From NCBI GenBank assembly GCA_947058615.1, contig CAMSHF010000005.1, positions 1 through 64,000 on the forward strand: a DNA stretch of 64,000 bases. Reading direction: 5' to 3'. Made by a program: the position numbers and the translations under genes. The stretch is from an uncultured Rickettsiella sp. (GTDB lineage Bacteria > Pseudomonadota > Gammaproteobacteria > Diplorickettsiales > Diplorickettsiaceae). Of this stretch, positions 28,683 through 38,041 are shown one piece after another (position 1 is the first letter of the stretch; every line of letters starts with the position of its first letter). A model generated the notes under the pieces. It searched no databases, was not told the DNA's origin, and saw only the letters and a list, made by a program, of their open reading frames with translations.

Positions 28683-28711
28683 AAATTTTAACCATTAATT
28701 TATTAAAATTT
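28683..28711. repeat. Second inverted repeat upstream of the giant gene
   Basis: AAATTTTAA (28683-28691) and TTAAAATTT (28703-28711) form a 9-bp inverted repeat directly beside the previous one. Together they make a two-palindrome block in front of the gene. Confidence 0.35.
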
Positions 28712-28747
28712 GGTTGTTTTGTCGATACTTTTTTGTAGTAATGCTTG

Positions 28748-28984
28748 TCAGAATTTTATCTTTGCAATTCCTGTCATAGCGATACTAAAATCGTTGCTGG
28801 ACTTTTATTTAAAAGTCCGTTTCACTATTGCGTGTACTATTTTTTCACTTACAGACGCATATTTTTTAACGGGATTTTGTAATCGTTTGCGCTGACTGTG
28901 CCCTCTTTTGCAGGATTCAGCCGTAGCTAATTTTAATTGATGTGGCTTAAGTTTGTTTTCTAATTTTTGCGCATTGTTGTGCAT
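28748..28984 (-). pseudogene. Decayed pncC/cinA-type NMN amidohydrolase remnant
   Basis: From ATG 28984 the minus strand reads MHNNAQKLENKLKPHQLKLA and then TAESC, the N-terminal landmark of PncC/CinA C-terminal domains (ATAESCTGG). The following TGG and nearly 30 residues are missing or scrambled. Then YASVSEKIVHAIV corresponds to the family's GAVSExVV segment. A TAA interrupts at 28805-28807, and the same frame continues SSNDFSIAMTGIA, matching the SISGIAGP motif, until a TGA at 28748-28750. Order and spacing of three motifs support a dead copy with an internal deletion and a stop. A perfect 8-bp hairpin (28799-28818) covers the stop. Confidence 0.5.
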
Positions 28985-29151
28985 TCGGGGGGCTATGCAT
29001 TTTAGACAAAGCGTGATACATCGCTTATTGAGGCTAATTTAGTTCATTTAAGAGTATAACAGCGGTTAAAAAAATGTTATTGTAAATAGATGCTTTTTAC
29101 GGCAACATAGCCTTCTTATTAATGCATGAGAAAGTTAGTCTTAGGTAATTT

Positions 29152-29400
29152 ATGGCCAAAGTAGACCAAATAGTGATGGAGGGTACAGTCATTGAGACTT
29201 TACCAAATACCTTATTTAGAGTGGAATTAGAGAATGGGCATGTGATTAATGCCCATATTTCGGGACGTATGCGAAAAAGTTATATTCGAGTTCTTACGGG
29301 CGATAAGGTGAAAGTTGAAATGACACCTTACGATCTGAGCAAAGGTCGTATCATATTTCGTGGTAAAGGACCTGAACCCGATAAATCTAAGCCGAGTTAA
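29152..29400 (+). CDS. infA: Translation initiation factor IF-1
   Basis: An 82-residue OB-fold protein that binds the ribosomal A site with IF-2 and IF-3. The family core is clear: [20 protein letters not shown], then [19 protein letters not shown] and the conserved [11 protein letters not shown] 10-residue polar tail is slightly longer than usual. It converges on clpA with a 14-base overlap of the 3' ends. Confidence 0.96.
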   Translation: MAKVDQIVMEGTVIETLPNTLFRVELENGHVINAHISGRMRKSYIRVLTGDKVKVEMTPYDLSKGRIIFRGKGPEPDKSKPS

Positions 29401-31708
29401 TAGGCGCTTGTGACAAATTTTTATTTTTTTCTTCAGGAGGAGGCGTCATCATGCCCCCTTTTTCAGCAATAATTAATTGCAGTTCATCGTTATTACACGT
29501 TAATGTCAAATGACCACCGTGTGCTAAGCGCCCGAAAAGTAATTCATCTGCAATCGGTTTTTTAATTCGCTCCTGAATGAGGCGAATCATTGGGCGTGCA
29601 CCCATATTTCTATCATAACCATGTTGAGCTAGCCAAATACGCGCAGGTTGATCTACCTGCAGTGTGACATGTTTCTTATCAAGTTGTATTTCCAGTTCGT
29701 GTAAATACTTATCAACTACTTGAGAGACGATATTGGCGTTTAAATAATTAAAATAGATAGTGGCATCTAACCGATTCCGAAATTCAGGAGAGAATATTCG
29801 CTTAATGGCTTCTGGGTTTTCAGTTTGATTTAAATTAGAGGTAAAACCTATTTCCTGACGGCTAAACTGCTCTGCGCCTGCATTGCTCGTCATGACTAAA
29901 ATAATATGGCTAAAATCTGTTTTTCGACCATTGGTATCGGTTAAGTTACCATGATCCATTACTTGTAATAAAAGATTAAAAATGTCCGGATGCGCCTTTT
30001 CAATTTCATCCAATAATAAAACAGCGTGAGGATGTTTTGTGACCGCTTCAGTGAGTAAGCCACCTTGATCGTACCCAATATAGCCAGGAGGGGCTCCTAT
30101 TAGACGAGATACACTATGCCTTTCCATATACTCAGACATGTCAAAACGAAGTAATTCAATGCCCATCAGCTCTGCGAGTTGACGTGTCACTTCTGTTTTT
30201 CCCACACCCGTTGGACCTGCGAAAAGAAAAGAGCCAATGGTTTTATTGGTTTCTCTTAAACCTGAACGGGTTAATTTCATGGCAGCGCAGAGATTTTCTA
30301 TGGCCAGATCTTGACCGAATACGCGAGTTTTTAATTTCTCTTCTAAATGACGTAGACGGCTTTTATCTGAAGCCGAGACATTCCGCGTAGGAATACGAAC
30401 CATTTTAGCCACTATGGCTTCGATTTCATGAATACCAATGACCTGTTTTCTTTTATGGTTTGGTCGTAGTGCTTGATAAGCACCGGCTTCGTCCACAATA
30501 TCAATCGCTTTATCAGGGAGAAAACGACCATGTAGAAAACGTGCCGCAAGTTCTGCACTTGCTCGTAAAGCCGTCTTGCGATATTTGACATGATGATGGG
30601 CTTCTAATCTATCGCGTAATCCGTCTAGAATAGCAATGGTTTCTTCTAAATTAGGTTCTGGCACATCAATTTTTTGGAAGCGTCTTGCTAAAGCACGATC
30701 TTTTTCGAAAATGCTACGGTATTCCTGATAAGTCGTTGCGCCAATACATTTTAGTTCGCCGGTTGTCAGTAAAGGTTTAATTAGATTTGAGGCATCCATG
30801 ACACCACCTGAGGCCGCGCCGGCTCCAATAACGATATGAATCTCATCAATAAACAACACGGATTGAGGCTCTTGCTTGAGTTGCGCTAATAAAGCCTTAA
30901 ATCTTTTTTCAAAGTCACCACGATATTTAGTTCCAGCAAGTAAACTACCGAGATCCAATGAATAGATGGTACTCTTTGCAAGAACAGCAGGGACCCTTTT
31001 TTCAATAATGGCTTTAGCAAGTCCTTCTACAATGGCTGTTTTGCCAACCCCGGCCTCACCGACTAATAAAGGATTATTTTTTCGACGACGGCAAAGGATT
31101 TGAATTACTCGTGCTAATTCCTCTTCGCGCCCAATTAAAGGATCAATTTTTCCAAGACGTGCTTTGCTATTTAAATTAATTGCATAAAGTTCCAGCGGAC
31201 TATTTCCAGGGCCTTCGATGCTGACTTCTTCTTCGGTGACAAATTGGTTTAGTTTAGGCGCCAAATTGTCTTGTAATTTAGGGAGCCCTTGAGAGATATA
31301 ATTCGATACATCTGAGCGAGTTACATTTTCACGGCGTAAAAAATAAATGGCTTGACTGTCTTGCTCGCCAAAAATGGCCGCTAAGATATTAACACCATGT
31401 ACTTGATTTTTTCCGCTGGATTGCACTTGGAAAATAGCGCGCTGTAAAACCCGTTGAAAACCTAATGTGGGTTGTATATCAAGATTAGGATCGGCAGAAG
31501 GAAACAACGGCGTGGTCGCTGCAATAAAGTTACTTACCTCATTCTTAAGCCGATTTAGATTGGCTCCGCATGCTTTTAGTGCGGCTACAGCAGAGGGTTC
31601 ATCTAATAGTGCTAACAATAGATGTTCAACGGTTAAATATTCATAGCGTTTTTCGCGGGCTTGTTTAAATATCGCATTTAAACTAACTTCAAGCTCTTTG
31701 CTAAACAT
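29387..31708 (-). CDS. clpA: ATP-dependent Clp protease ATP-binding subunit ClpA
   Basis: A 773-residue AAA+ unfoldase that feeds proteins to ClpP. ATG 31708 is chosen over an open extension upstream because AGGAGG lies eight bases before it and [11 protein letters not shown] is the usual N-terminus. Two Clp N repeats, AAA-1 with GEAGVGKT and FIDEIH, and AAA-2 with GPTGVGKT and [14 protein letters not shown] are visible. The adaptor gene clpS, normally just upstream, is not found in the 300 bases before it. Confidence 0.95.
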   Translation of the reverse strand: MFSKELEVSLNAIFKQAREKRYEYLTVEHLLLALLDEPSAVAALKACGANLNRLKNEVSNFIAATTPLFPSADPNLDIQPTLGFQRVLQRAIFQVQSSGKNQVHGVNILAAIFGEQDSQAIYFLRRENVTRSDVSNYISQGLPKLQDNLAPKLNQFVTEEEVSIEGPGNSPLELYAINLNSKARLGKIDPLIGREEELARVIQILCRRRKNNPLLVGEAGVGKTAIVEGLAKAIIEKRVPAVLAKSTIYSLDLGSLLAGTKYRGDFEKRFKALLAQLKQEPQSVLFIDEIHIVIGAGAASGGVMDASNLIKPLLTTGELKCIGATTYQEYRSIFEKDRALARRFQKIDVPEPNLEETIAILDGLRDRLEAHHHVKYRKTALRASAELAARFLHGRFLPDKAIDIVDEAGAYQALRPNHKRKQVIGIHEIEAIVAKMVRIPTRNVSASDKSRLRHLEEKLKTRVFGQDLAIENLCAAMKLTRSGLRETNKTIGSFLFAGPTGVGKTEVTRQLAELMGIELLRFDMSEYMERHSVSRLIGAPPGYIGYDQGGLLTEAVTKHPHAVLLLDEIEKAHPDIFNLLLQVMDHGNLTDTNGRKTDFSHIILVMTSNAGAEQFSRQEIGFTSNLNQTENPEAIKRIFSPEFRNRLDATIYFNYLNANIVSQVVDKYLHELEIQLDKKHVTLQVDQPARIWLAQHGYDRNMGARPMIRLIQERIKKPIADELLFGRLAHGGHLTLTCNNDELQLIIAEKGGMMTPPPEEKNKNLSQAPINSA

Positions 31709-31771
31709 GGTAGCCCTCCTTTTCGAGTCGTATAAGATTCCGTGATTTCTCGCAAGGCGAGTTTCACTATT

Positions 31772-31800
31772 GTTATACAAGCTGGGTAGTCCATGTTGAA
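31772..31800 (-). promoter_or_regulatory. Probable clpA promoter
   Basis: On the minus strand TTCAAC (31795-31800) and TATAAC (31772-31777) are exactly 17 bases apart, 64 bases before the clpA start. A small CTCGC/GCGAG hairpin lies between the promoter and the ribosome site. Nothing else is apparent in the 300-bp gap up to icd. Confidence 0.5.
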
Positions 31801-31948
31801 AAAATAATTTCCCTTTATTTTTAGCCTAGTCCAATTTTAAAGATTTGCGAATTTGCTTAATTTTAAGCCTTTTCAATTGATTGTTTTAGGCGGGAAGCTA
31901 TTTTTTTTGAGTGATTTGTAGACTCCAGAAAATCTAGGATAGTTGATT

Positions 31949-31979
31949 TTAAGAGGAAAAATAAAAATTTTCCTCTTAA
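31949..31979 (-). terminator. Terminator after icd
   Basis: A perfect 12-bp inverted repeat, TTAAGAGGAAAA (31949-31960) and TTTTCCTCTTAA (31968-31979) with a 7-nt loop, lies 30 bases beyond the icd stop. It lacks a long T-run after the stem, so efficiency is uncertain. Confidence 0.6.
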
Positions 31980-32008
31980 CGGGTTGAAGAAGGGTGGAAA
32001 GATGAGTT

Positions 32009-33304
32009 TTAGGATGAGGATGTCGCGGCCGCTAATGATTGTTTATTGCACATATGATCAATAATAGATTGAGCAAAATCAGAACAACTAATGGCGTCAA
32101 CATTGTGCATTAAACGAGCAAAATCATAGGTTACTGTTTTGGCTTGAATAGCCCCTTCCATTCCCGTTACGATGTAATCGGCGGCTTCGTTCCAACCGAG
32201 ATGACGCAGCATCATTTCTGCGGATAAAATGAGCGATCCGGGATTGACCTTATTCTGCCCAGCATATTTAGGCGCTGTGCCATGGGTCGCTTCAAACATA
32301 GCGACTTTGTCACTTAGATTGGCGCCAGGAGCGATGCCAATCCCGCCGACCTGTGCTGCAAGGGCATCTGAAATATAATCGCCATTCAAATTTAAGGTTG
32401 CTATGACACGGTATTCGGCAGGACGTAGTAGAATTTGTTGTAAAAAGGCATCCGCAATAAAATCCTTAATAATAACCTCTTTATTTGTTTTTGGATTTTT
32501 GAGGCGCATCCAAGGTCCTCCATCGAGCAGCTCTGCGCCAAATTGCTCTTTAGCCACAGCGTATCCCCAATCTTTAAAGGCGCCTTCGGTGAATTTCATG
32601 ATATTCCCTTTATGTACTAAGGTGACGGAAGGGAGATCTTGATCAATGGCATATTCAATGGCGCGTTTAACTAAACGTTGTGAGCCTTCTTTTGACACCG
32701 GTTTAATACCAATGCCGCAATGTTGAGGGAAACGAATTTTTTTAACGCCCATGCCTTCTTGTAAGAAAGTAATGAGCTTTTTAGCTTCCTTAGTATCGGC
32801 TTCCCATTCGATACCTGCATAAATATCTTCAGAATTTTCTCTGAAGATAACCATGTTAGTTTTTTCAGGTTCGCGAACTGGACTAGGAACACCTTTAAAA
32901 TAACGGACTGGACGTAAACACACATATAAATCCAGTCGTTGACGCAATGCAACATTTAAGGAGCGAATCCCCCCGCCCACGGGTGTTGTGAGTGGACCTT
33001 TGATAGAAACAACATATTCGCGTATTGCAGTGAGTGTTTCCTCTGGTAACCAGATATTGGATCCATAAATGTGAGTCGCTTTTTCTCCCGCATAGATTTC
33101 CATCCAAGCAATACGACGTCGATTACCGTAAGCCTTCTGAACAGCAGCATCAACCACAAGCCGCATCGCGGGCGTAATATCAACACCAATACCATCACCT
33201 TCAATAAAGGGGATAATCGGTTGATTAGGTACGTCCAAGGAATAATTGGGATTGACTGATATTTTCTCGCTGGAACTTGGGACCTTAATATGCTGGTAAG
33301 ACAT
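32009..33304 (-). CDS. icd: Isocitrate dehydrogenase (NADP type)
   Basis: A 431-residue TCA-cycle enzyme converting isocitrate to 2-oxoglutarate. [13 protein letters not shown] is the N-terminal nucleotide-site loop. [13 protein letters not shown] contains the serine that binds substrate and is phosphorylated by AceK in E. coli. [25 protein letters not shown], broken by variable residues, holds the metal Asp residues. Family length is about 416, so the short polar tail is extra. It is a single-gene unit with its own terminator. Confidence 0.95.
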   Translation of the reverse strand: MSYQHIKVPSSSEKISVNPNYSLDVPNQPIIPFIEGDGIGVDITPAMRLVVDAAVQKAYGNRRRIAWMEIYAGEKATHIYGSNIWLPEETLTAIREYVVSIKGPLTTPVGGGIRSLNVALRQRLDLYVCLRPVRYFKGVPSPVREPEKTNMVIFRENSEDIYAGIEWEADTKEAKKLITFLQEGMGVKKIRFPQHCGIGIKPVSKEGSQRLVKRAIEYAIDQDLPSVTLVHKGNIMKFTEGAFKDWGYAVAKEQFGAELLDGGPWMRLKNPKTNKEVIIKDFIADAFLQQILLRPAEYRVIATLNLNGDYISDALAAQVGGIGIAPGANLSDKVAMFEATHGTAPKYAGQNKVNPGSLILSAEMMLRHLGWNEAADYIVTGMEGAIQAKTVTYDFARLMHNVDAISCSDFAQSIIDHMCNKQSLAAATSSS

Positions 33305-33410
33305 GCACTACTCCGCTTTTTGATAGAATAAATACGCTAAATTTAGGCGTTAATTTTACAATATTTTGTTTCTCTGGGCGAGTTTGCTTTTAATAATAAA
33401 ATTTTGATTT

Positions 33411-34283
33411 TTAACGAGGTTTGTGATCGTTAATTTGGGAGCGATCATCAGTGGTTGTTTTGTTCTCTGAGGATAAGTTTTTAGCAAAAGTCCGCGTTAA
33501 ATAGTAAGGATAAGGAACTTTCAAGTGGCTGCTCCTGATAGGTTCTTTTTGAGTTGCCGAGAGAGTCGTCATTGAAGTGTTATTAGACAGGGTTCTTAAT
33601 TTTTCTATACTTAATGTTATGCTATCGATACAAGCTATGATTCCCCCCTTTTTTTTTATCAGTCCAGCTTGTGTGTAAAACTCAGCCGATCTCATAAAAA
33701 TTTTTTTAGCTTTATCCAAACGATCCAGCTTATTAAGATCAGACACTTCAGGATTCATTAAACTTTCTATTATAAATACGGCGTAATTATTATGGATAAT
33801 AGCTTTGCGCTCATTAAGTGATTTTTTGGGGAAAGGAGCTAAAATAGCTTCGAGCTTATCGTTAATTTTTATTTCTTTGAATCGGTTTAAGAGTTGTTTG
33901 CGCTCTGTTTTCCATGGAACACCTTCTTCAGCGACACTATAACAAGTTTTTTTTATGCTTTCACCTTTAGCATCTTCTGGATTTTTTTCTGATACCCGTT
34001 TTCTTTTTCGAAGATTATATAAAGGAGTCTTTTTAATTAAATTGGAATCTTTAGAAGAATTTTCAGTTTCAGATGGAGATAAAGAAACTTTATTAACTAT
34101 TTTCCATTTTGATGAAGATTGTGGTGGAGAATTATCAGATAGCTTTTTTAAGTGGATAACTAACTTTTCAAGGGGAGGGGTTAATGTGGCGATATATTTA
34201 TGATAGCTTTTATTATTAGCTTTCATTAACTTTAACTTTAATAAGTATTTTCCTAATTTGTATGGATTATGTGTTTTTGGCAT
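33411..34283 (-). CDS. Lysine-rich protein of unknown function with nuclear-localisation-like motif
   Basis: A 290-residue hydrophilic protein, rich in Lys, Ser and Asn, that I do not recognise. It has no signal peptide or membrane helix. LRKRKR at 91-96 resembles a monopartite nuclear localisation signal. Residues about 115-235 are predicted helical by pattern (ERKAIIHNNYAVFIIESLMN; AKKIFMRSAEFYTQAGLIKK), reminiscent of TPR-like packing. It lies 45 bases downstream of a second unknown protein of similar character on the same strand. A secreted effector is a plausible inference from composition and context only. Confidence 0.7.
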   Translation of the reverse strand: MPKTHNPYKLGKYLLKLKLMKANNKSYHKYIATLTPPLEKLVIHLKKLSDNSPPQSSSKWKIVNKVSLSPSETENSSKDSNLIKKTPLYNLRKRKRVSEKNPEDAKGESIKKTCYSVAEEGVPWKTERKQLLNRFKEIKINDKLEAILAPFPKKSLNERKAIIHNNYAVFIIESLMNPEVSDLNKLDRLDKAKKIFMRSAEFYTQAGLIKKKGGIIACIDSITLSIEKLRTLSNNTSMTTLSATQKEPIRSSHLKVPYPYYLTRTFAKNLSSENKTTTDDRSQINDHKPR

Positions 34284-34328
34284 GTGTTACAAATAATTGA
34301 ATTTTAATGAAGCGTATTAGAAGATCAA

Positions 34329-35525
34329 TCAAGTCTTTAAAATAGAAAGGTTTATAATTGTATTTTTTAAAAGGCTAGTTTTTTCTTGTTTCTTGCAATG
34401 AGTTTTTATAAAGCCTCGTAAATGCTCATAGATCTTTTCCGAAGGAACATTATCGAGTTTATACTTTAACAAACAATTAAAATGATCTTGAAGTATTTTA
34501 AAAAATAATTTTCCATAAAATCTAAAAGGATTATCGATATGAATTTTAAAAAGCATGTCCTTTAAATTTTCTTTTCTTAGCTGTGCGCTCTCGTTTGCTG
34601 AAATAAAAGATGTCTTTAATTTCTTCTTAAGGATTGGTGTTTCCTCAAGCGTGTAATTTTTTCTTTTTTTAAAAGGTAGGTTTTTTGGATGAACGGAAAG
34701 CTTATGGTTATTGATTACAGTTGGCCTTTCTTCGACTGGATGTAAATCGATAGAAGTTTTGGAAGAGTAAGCTAAGGTCGATGGTTCTTTGGGTATTATG
34801 TTTATACTTCTTTTTTCTACAATAGGTGGTGAAGATTTCTTTAGCCCTTGTAGTTTCTCTTCAATTTTTTTTTGATACTCTGCTGTTTCCTTTGCATATC
34901 GTTGTTGCTCACCCTTTTCATAAAAGGCACGAGCCTCTTTTAAGTGTTCTATGCTCTTAAAAAGAATTTCTTTAAGATCTAAGTTATCTCTAGAGATTTC
35001 TTTTGATTTTTTAACTGAATTTTCAGCTAAATTATAATAATAGGCTGCTTTACGTTGACTAATAGTTTTCTCCCAAGAGGAGTAACAGGCATTAATTTTA
35101 CTTAAAAGATCCTGGTAGTCTTTGCGTAGCTCGTGATTAATATTCTCTGGAATATGAAGCTTGAATATTTTGGCTTCGACATTTAAATGATGCAAAGAGT
35201 CTGTAAGTTCTTCAATTTTTATATTATTGTCGGTTAAAATAGCTTCATTAGGCGGATTTTGAGGTAAACCATTCAAATCCGATTGAATCTTTCCAAGCCA
35301 AGCTTCTAGATAATACGATTCAAGCAAATAATTGGTATTATTATTAGACTTTACCAAGTCTATAATTTTTTGATAGTTTTCTGAGCATTCTTTAAAACGG
35401 CATGATTCTTGATTCAAAGTTTGGCAACGCATCCATTCAGTTGTGAATTTTTTATTGGTGTTTTCTAGTAAAGTGAAGAGATTCAGCTTCAATTGAGCTT
35501 GGTTTAATTTTCTTTTTTTTTCCAT
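34329..35525 (-). CDS. Helical lysine-rich protein of unknown function, possible bipartite NLS
   Basis: A 398-residue polar protein. Long helices dominate: residues 155-230 (YYYNLAENSVKKSK; EHLKEARAFYEKGEQQRYAK) have a TPR/coiled-coil look. A Pro/Ser-rich linker follows, then KKRK (286-289) and KKKLK (300-304) separated by ten residues as in bipartite nuclear signals. The C-terminal 80 residues are helical again. There is no clear ribosome site before ATG 35525. It forms a probable transcription unit with the gene after it. No homologue is recognised. The 289 bases upstream contain no gene I can support. Confidence 0.7.
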   Translation of the reverse strand: MEKKRKLNQAQLKLNLFTLLENTNKKFTTEWMRCQTLNQESCRFKECSENYQKIIDLVKSNNNTNYLLESYYLEAWLGKIQSDLNGLPQNPPNEAILTDNNIKIEELTDSLHHLNVEAKIFKLHIPENINHELRKDYQDLLSKINACYSSWEKTISQRKAAYYYNLAENSVKKSKEISRDNLDLKEILFKSIEHLKEARAFYEKGEQQRYAKETAEYQKKIEEKLQGLKKSSPPIVEKRSINIIPKEPSTLAYSSKTSIDLHPVEERPTVINNHKLSVHPKNLPFKKRKNYTLEETPILKKKLKTSFISANESAQLRKENLKDMLFKIHIDNPFRFYGKLFFKILQDHFNCLLKYKLDNVPSEKIYEHLRGFIKTHCKKQEKTSLLKNTIINLSILKT

Positions 35526-35814
35526 AATAAGATTAATGTTTTCTATGAGAATTCTAATATTAACTGAACAAACTTAACGATAGATTAAAAGATCTAATAA
35601 AAATAAAAGGCTTTCTCAATTTTAAAGAGGTTAATCAATACAGAGTTCTAAGTGAAATAAGCGCTTAAAAGGGAATCCTAGTTTAATACTCAAAAAAAGA
35701 GCTGCAATGTGAAATTTTGCCAAATTAGGTGAATTTCGGACTATGTTTGTTCGCTTATTTAACTAAGATATGTATATACTTCAAATTATTATTAATGAAT
35801 TATTGAGTTAAAAG

Positions 35815-36453
35815 ATGATACCTGACTTTTCCTTAGGTCAAAAAATAATACTTTGGGTGATACCTTTGCTGTTTGCGATCACGGTCCATGAAACCGCTCA
35901 TGGTTGGGTTGCTTCTAAATTCGGTGACTCTACCGCTAAATTATTGGGTCGTTTGACCTTGAACCCTTTGAAGCATATCGACCCAATTGGGACCCTTATT
36001 GTGCCAGCTATCCTTTTTTCATTGGGGGGATTTGTTTTTGGTTGGGCAAAACCGGTGCCGATTACTTGGCAAAACCTTAAAAACCCTCGGCGTGATATGG
36101 CTTTAGTCGCCGCTGCAGGTCCTTTAGCTAATTTCGTTATGGCGTTATTGTGGGTGGGCATCGCCAAAATAGCCATGCGGGTTAATAGTGCACCTTTTAT
36201 CTATATGGCACAGATTGGAATATCGATTAATTTAGTATTAATGTTATTAAATTTGATTCCGATCCCTCCTCTTGATGGGAGTCGTATCATGGCGAGCTTT
36301 CTATCGCCGTCGATGGCTTATCAATTCAATAAATTAGAAGTGTATGGATTTCTTATTTTAGTCCTTTTATTAGCGAGCGGTATTTTGGCTAGAATTTTGG
36401 GGCCATTGTTACAGGGACTATTATCAGTTTTTTTTAGATTTTTTGGCATGTAA
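35815..36453 (+). CDS. Site-2 protease-like M50 family membrane metalloprotease
   Basis: A 212-residue inner-membrane protein with about five hydrophobic helices. HETAH at residues 25-29 is the zinc HExxH motif. LIPIPPLDGSRIM supplies the third metal ligand Asp in the family LDG motif. This short S2P subtype (YwhC/Rv-like) is commonly found just before scpA, as here with a 17-base gap. Its substrate is unknown. Confidence 0.88.
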   Translation: MIPDFSLGQKIILWVIPLLFAITVHETAHGWVASKFGDSTAKLLGRLTLNPLKHIDPIGTLIVPAILFSLGGFVFGWAKPVPITWQNLKNPRRDMALVAAAGPLANFVMALLWVGIAKIAMRVNSAPFIYMAQIGISINLVLMLLNLIPIPPLDGSRIMASFLSPSMAYQFNKLEVYGFLILVLLLASGILARILGPLLQGLLSVFFRFFGM

Positions 36454-36470
36454 CGATTACACTGGATGCT

Positions 36471-37283
36471 ATGATCGAAAATAAACGGGTTGCAACAAAT
36501 GATATGCCTATAGCTACGGTACGTGGCCAACCTTTGATTCAGTTGCCGAGTGATCTGTATATCCCCCCTCAAGCCTTAGAAGTCCTATTAGAGGCGTTTA
36601 CAGGACCGCTTGATTTGCTGTTATATCTAATAAAAAAGCAGAATTTTGATATTTTGGATATTCCAGTGGCTGAAATCACGCGTCAGTATATGCAATATAT
36701 AGAGCTGATGCAGGTTTTGGAGATTGAATTAGCCGCAGAATATTTGGTCATGGCCGCTATATTGGCTGAAATCAAATCCCGTTTGCTATTACCTAAGCCT
36801 GCTGAGGTGCAAATCAATGATGAACCGGATCCTCGTGCAGAATTGATCCGCCGTTTACAGGAGTATGAGCGGATTAAACAGGCGGCTCAGGCCTTAGATC
36901 AATTGCCACGTCTAGGCCGCGATGTTTTTTTAGCGATGGCGGAAGCAAGTTTAGCCCCTGTTTTGGAAGAGAATCCTGAGCTGGCTCCGACTTTGGCTTT
37001 AGAAGATTTAGTGGAGGCTTTTCAAACCGTTTTAGCCCGAGCCGCTTTAAGGACACATCATGCCATTGCTGAAGAGCCCTTGTCGATTGAGGAACGTATG
37101 TCACAGATTTTGCATAAAATAAGTAATCAATCTCAGCTAAAATTTACTGAGTTATTCAAATTAGATGAAGGTCGCAGGGGGGCTGTCGTCACTTTTATGG
37201 CATTATTAGAGCTGTGGCGTCAATCCTTAATTGAACTTTCACAAGTTACCCCTTTGGGAGAGATTGAAGTACGAGGAGTCTGA
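36471..37283 (+). CDS. scpA: Segregation and condensation protein ScpA
   Basis: A 270-residue kleisin that bridges SMC heads during chromosome condensation. The N-terminal domain has FTGPLDLLLYLIKKQNFDIL and EYLVMAAILAEIKSRLLLPK, diagnostic for ScpA. The C-terminal winged helix ends VTPLGEIEVRG. scpB normally follows, but an SDR gene starts at the stop codon instead (one-base overlap, TGATG), and no scpB is in the window. Confidence 0.93.
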   Translation: MIENKRVATNDMPIATVRGQPLIQLPSDLYIPPQALEVLLEAFTGPLDLLLYLIKKQNFDILDIPVAEITRQYMQYIELMQVLEIELAAEYLVMAAILAEIKSRLLLPKPAEVQINDEPDPRAELIRRLQEYERIKQAAQALDQLPRLGRDVFLAMAEASLAPVLEENPELAPTLALEDLVEAFQTVLARAALRTHHAIAEEPLSIEERMSQILHKISNQSQLKFTELFKLDEGRRGAVVTFMALLELWRQSLIELSQVTPLGEIEVRGV

Positions 37284-38029
37284 TGTTTCAAGATAAAACA
37301 ATTATAATAACCGGTGGATCATCAGGAATTGGGGCGGCAACCGTTGCGCTATTTAGTGAAGCCGGCGCCAATGTTTATCTACTCGATAAAAAAAAATGGG
37401 ATGTTGTATCGCAGTCGATTCATTATTTGAAATGTGATGTTGCCAGTTCCGATGAGGTTAAAACGGCAATAGAGACCATTCTACAACAAAATCCTAGAGT
37501 AGATTATCTTTTTTGTAATGCGGGCATACATCTGTTTGCTAATATTGAAGAGAGTTCTCAAAGTGATATGCAAAAGGTCATTGCAACCAACTTAATGGGT
37601 ACCATCTATTGTTTGCAGCAAGTACTCCCTGTTATGAAGCAGCAAAGAGAAGGGGTTATCGTTTTAATGGCTTCAGACCAAGCGTTTATTGCTAAAGAGC
37701 AAAGCGCTATTTATGGTGCAAGCAAAGCGGCTATTGCGCAATTAGCTAAAAGTACCGCATTAGATTATGCTCAATATGGGATTCGAATTAATTGTATTTG
37801 TCCCGGGACCATCGACACACCCATGTATCAAACTATTTTAGAGCAATTTCAGCAAAAAACAGGCTTACCCTTAGCGGTACTTCAAGAGCAGGTTGCAGAG
37901 AAATTGCCTTTAAAACGAATAGGAAAACCAGAAGAAGTGGCCCAAGTGGTTAGTTTTTTATGTAGTGATGCGGCGGTGTTCATGACAGGCGCATTAGTTA
38001 ATGTGGATGGCGGTTATACGATACAATAA
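37283..38029 (+). CDS. Short-chain dehydrogenase/reductase
   Basis: A 248-residue classical SDR. TGGSSGIG near residue 10 binds NAD(P). NAGIH follows at about 85. The catalytic Ser (MASDQ) and YGASK (Tyr/Lys) are present, and the CPGTIDTP and NVDGGYT motifs close the fold. Substrate cannot be assigned from sequence alone. It is coupled to scpA by overlapping stop and start codons. Confidence 0.88.
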   Translation: MFQDKTIIITGGSSGIGAATVALFSEAGANVYLLDKKKWDVVSQSIHYLKCDVASSDEVKTAIETILQQNPRVDYLFCNAGIHLFANIEESSQSDMQKVIATNLMGTIYCLQQVLPVMKQQREGVIVLMASDQAFIAKEQSAIYGASKAAIAQLAKSTALDYAQYGIRINCICPGTIDTPMYQTILEQFQQKTGLPLAVLQEQVAEKLPLKRIGKPEEVAQVVSFLCSDAAVFMTGALVNVDGGYTIQ

Positions 38030-38041
38030 ATAGTTATATTA

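Noticed and set aside
28710-28895. 61-residue plus-strand frame upstream of infA
   Set aside because: It is antisense to the pncC/cinA remnant, whose motifs explain the region better.
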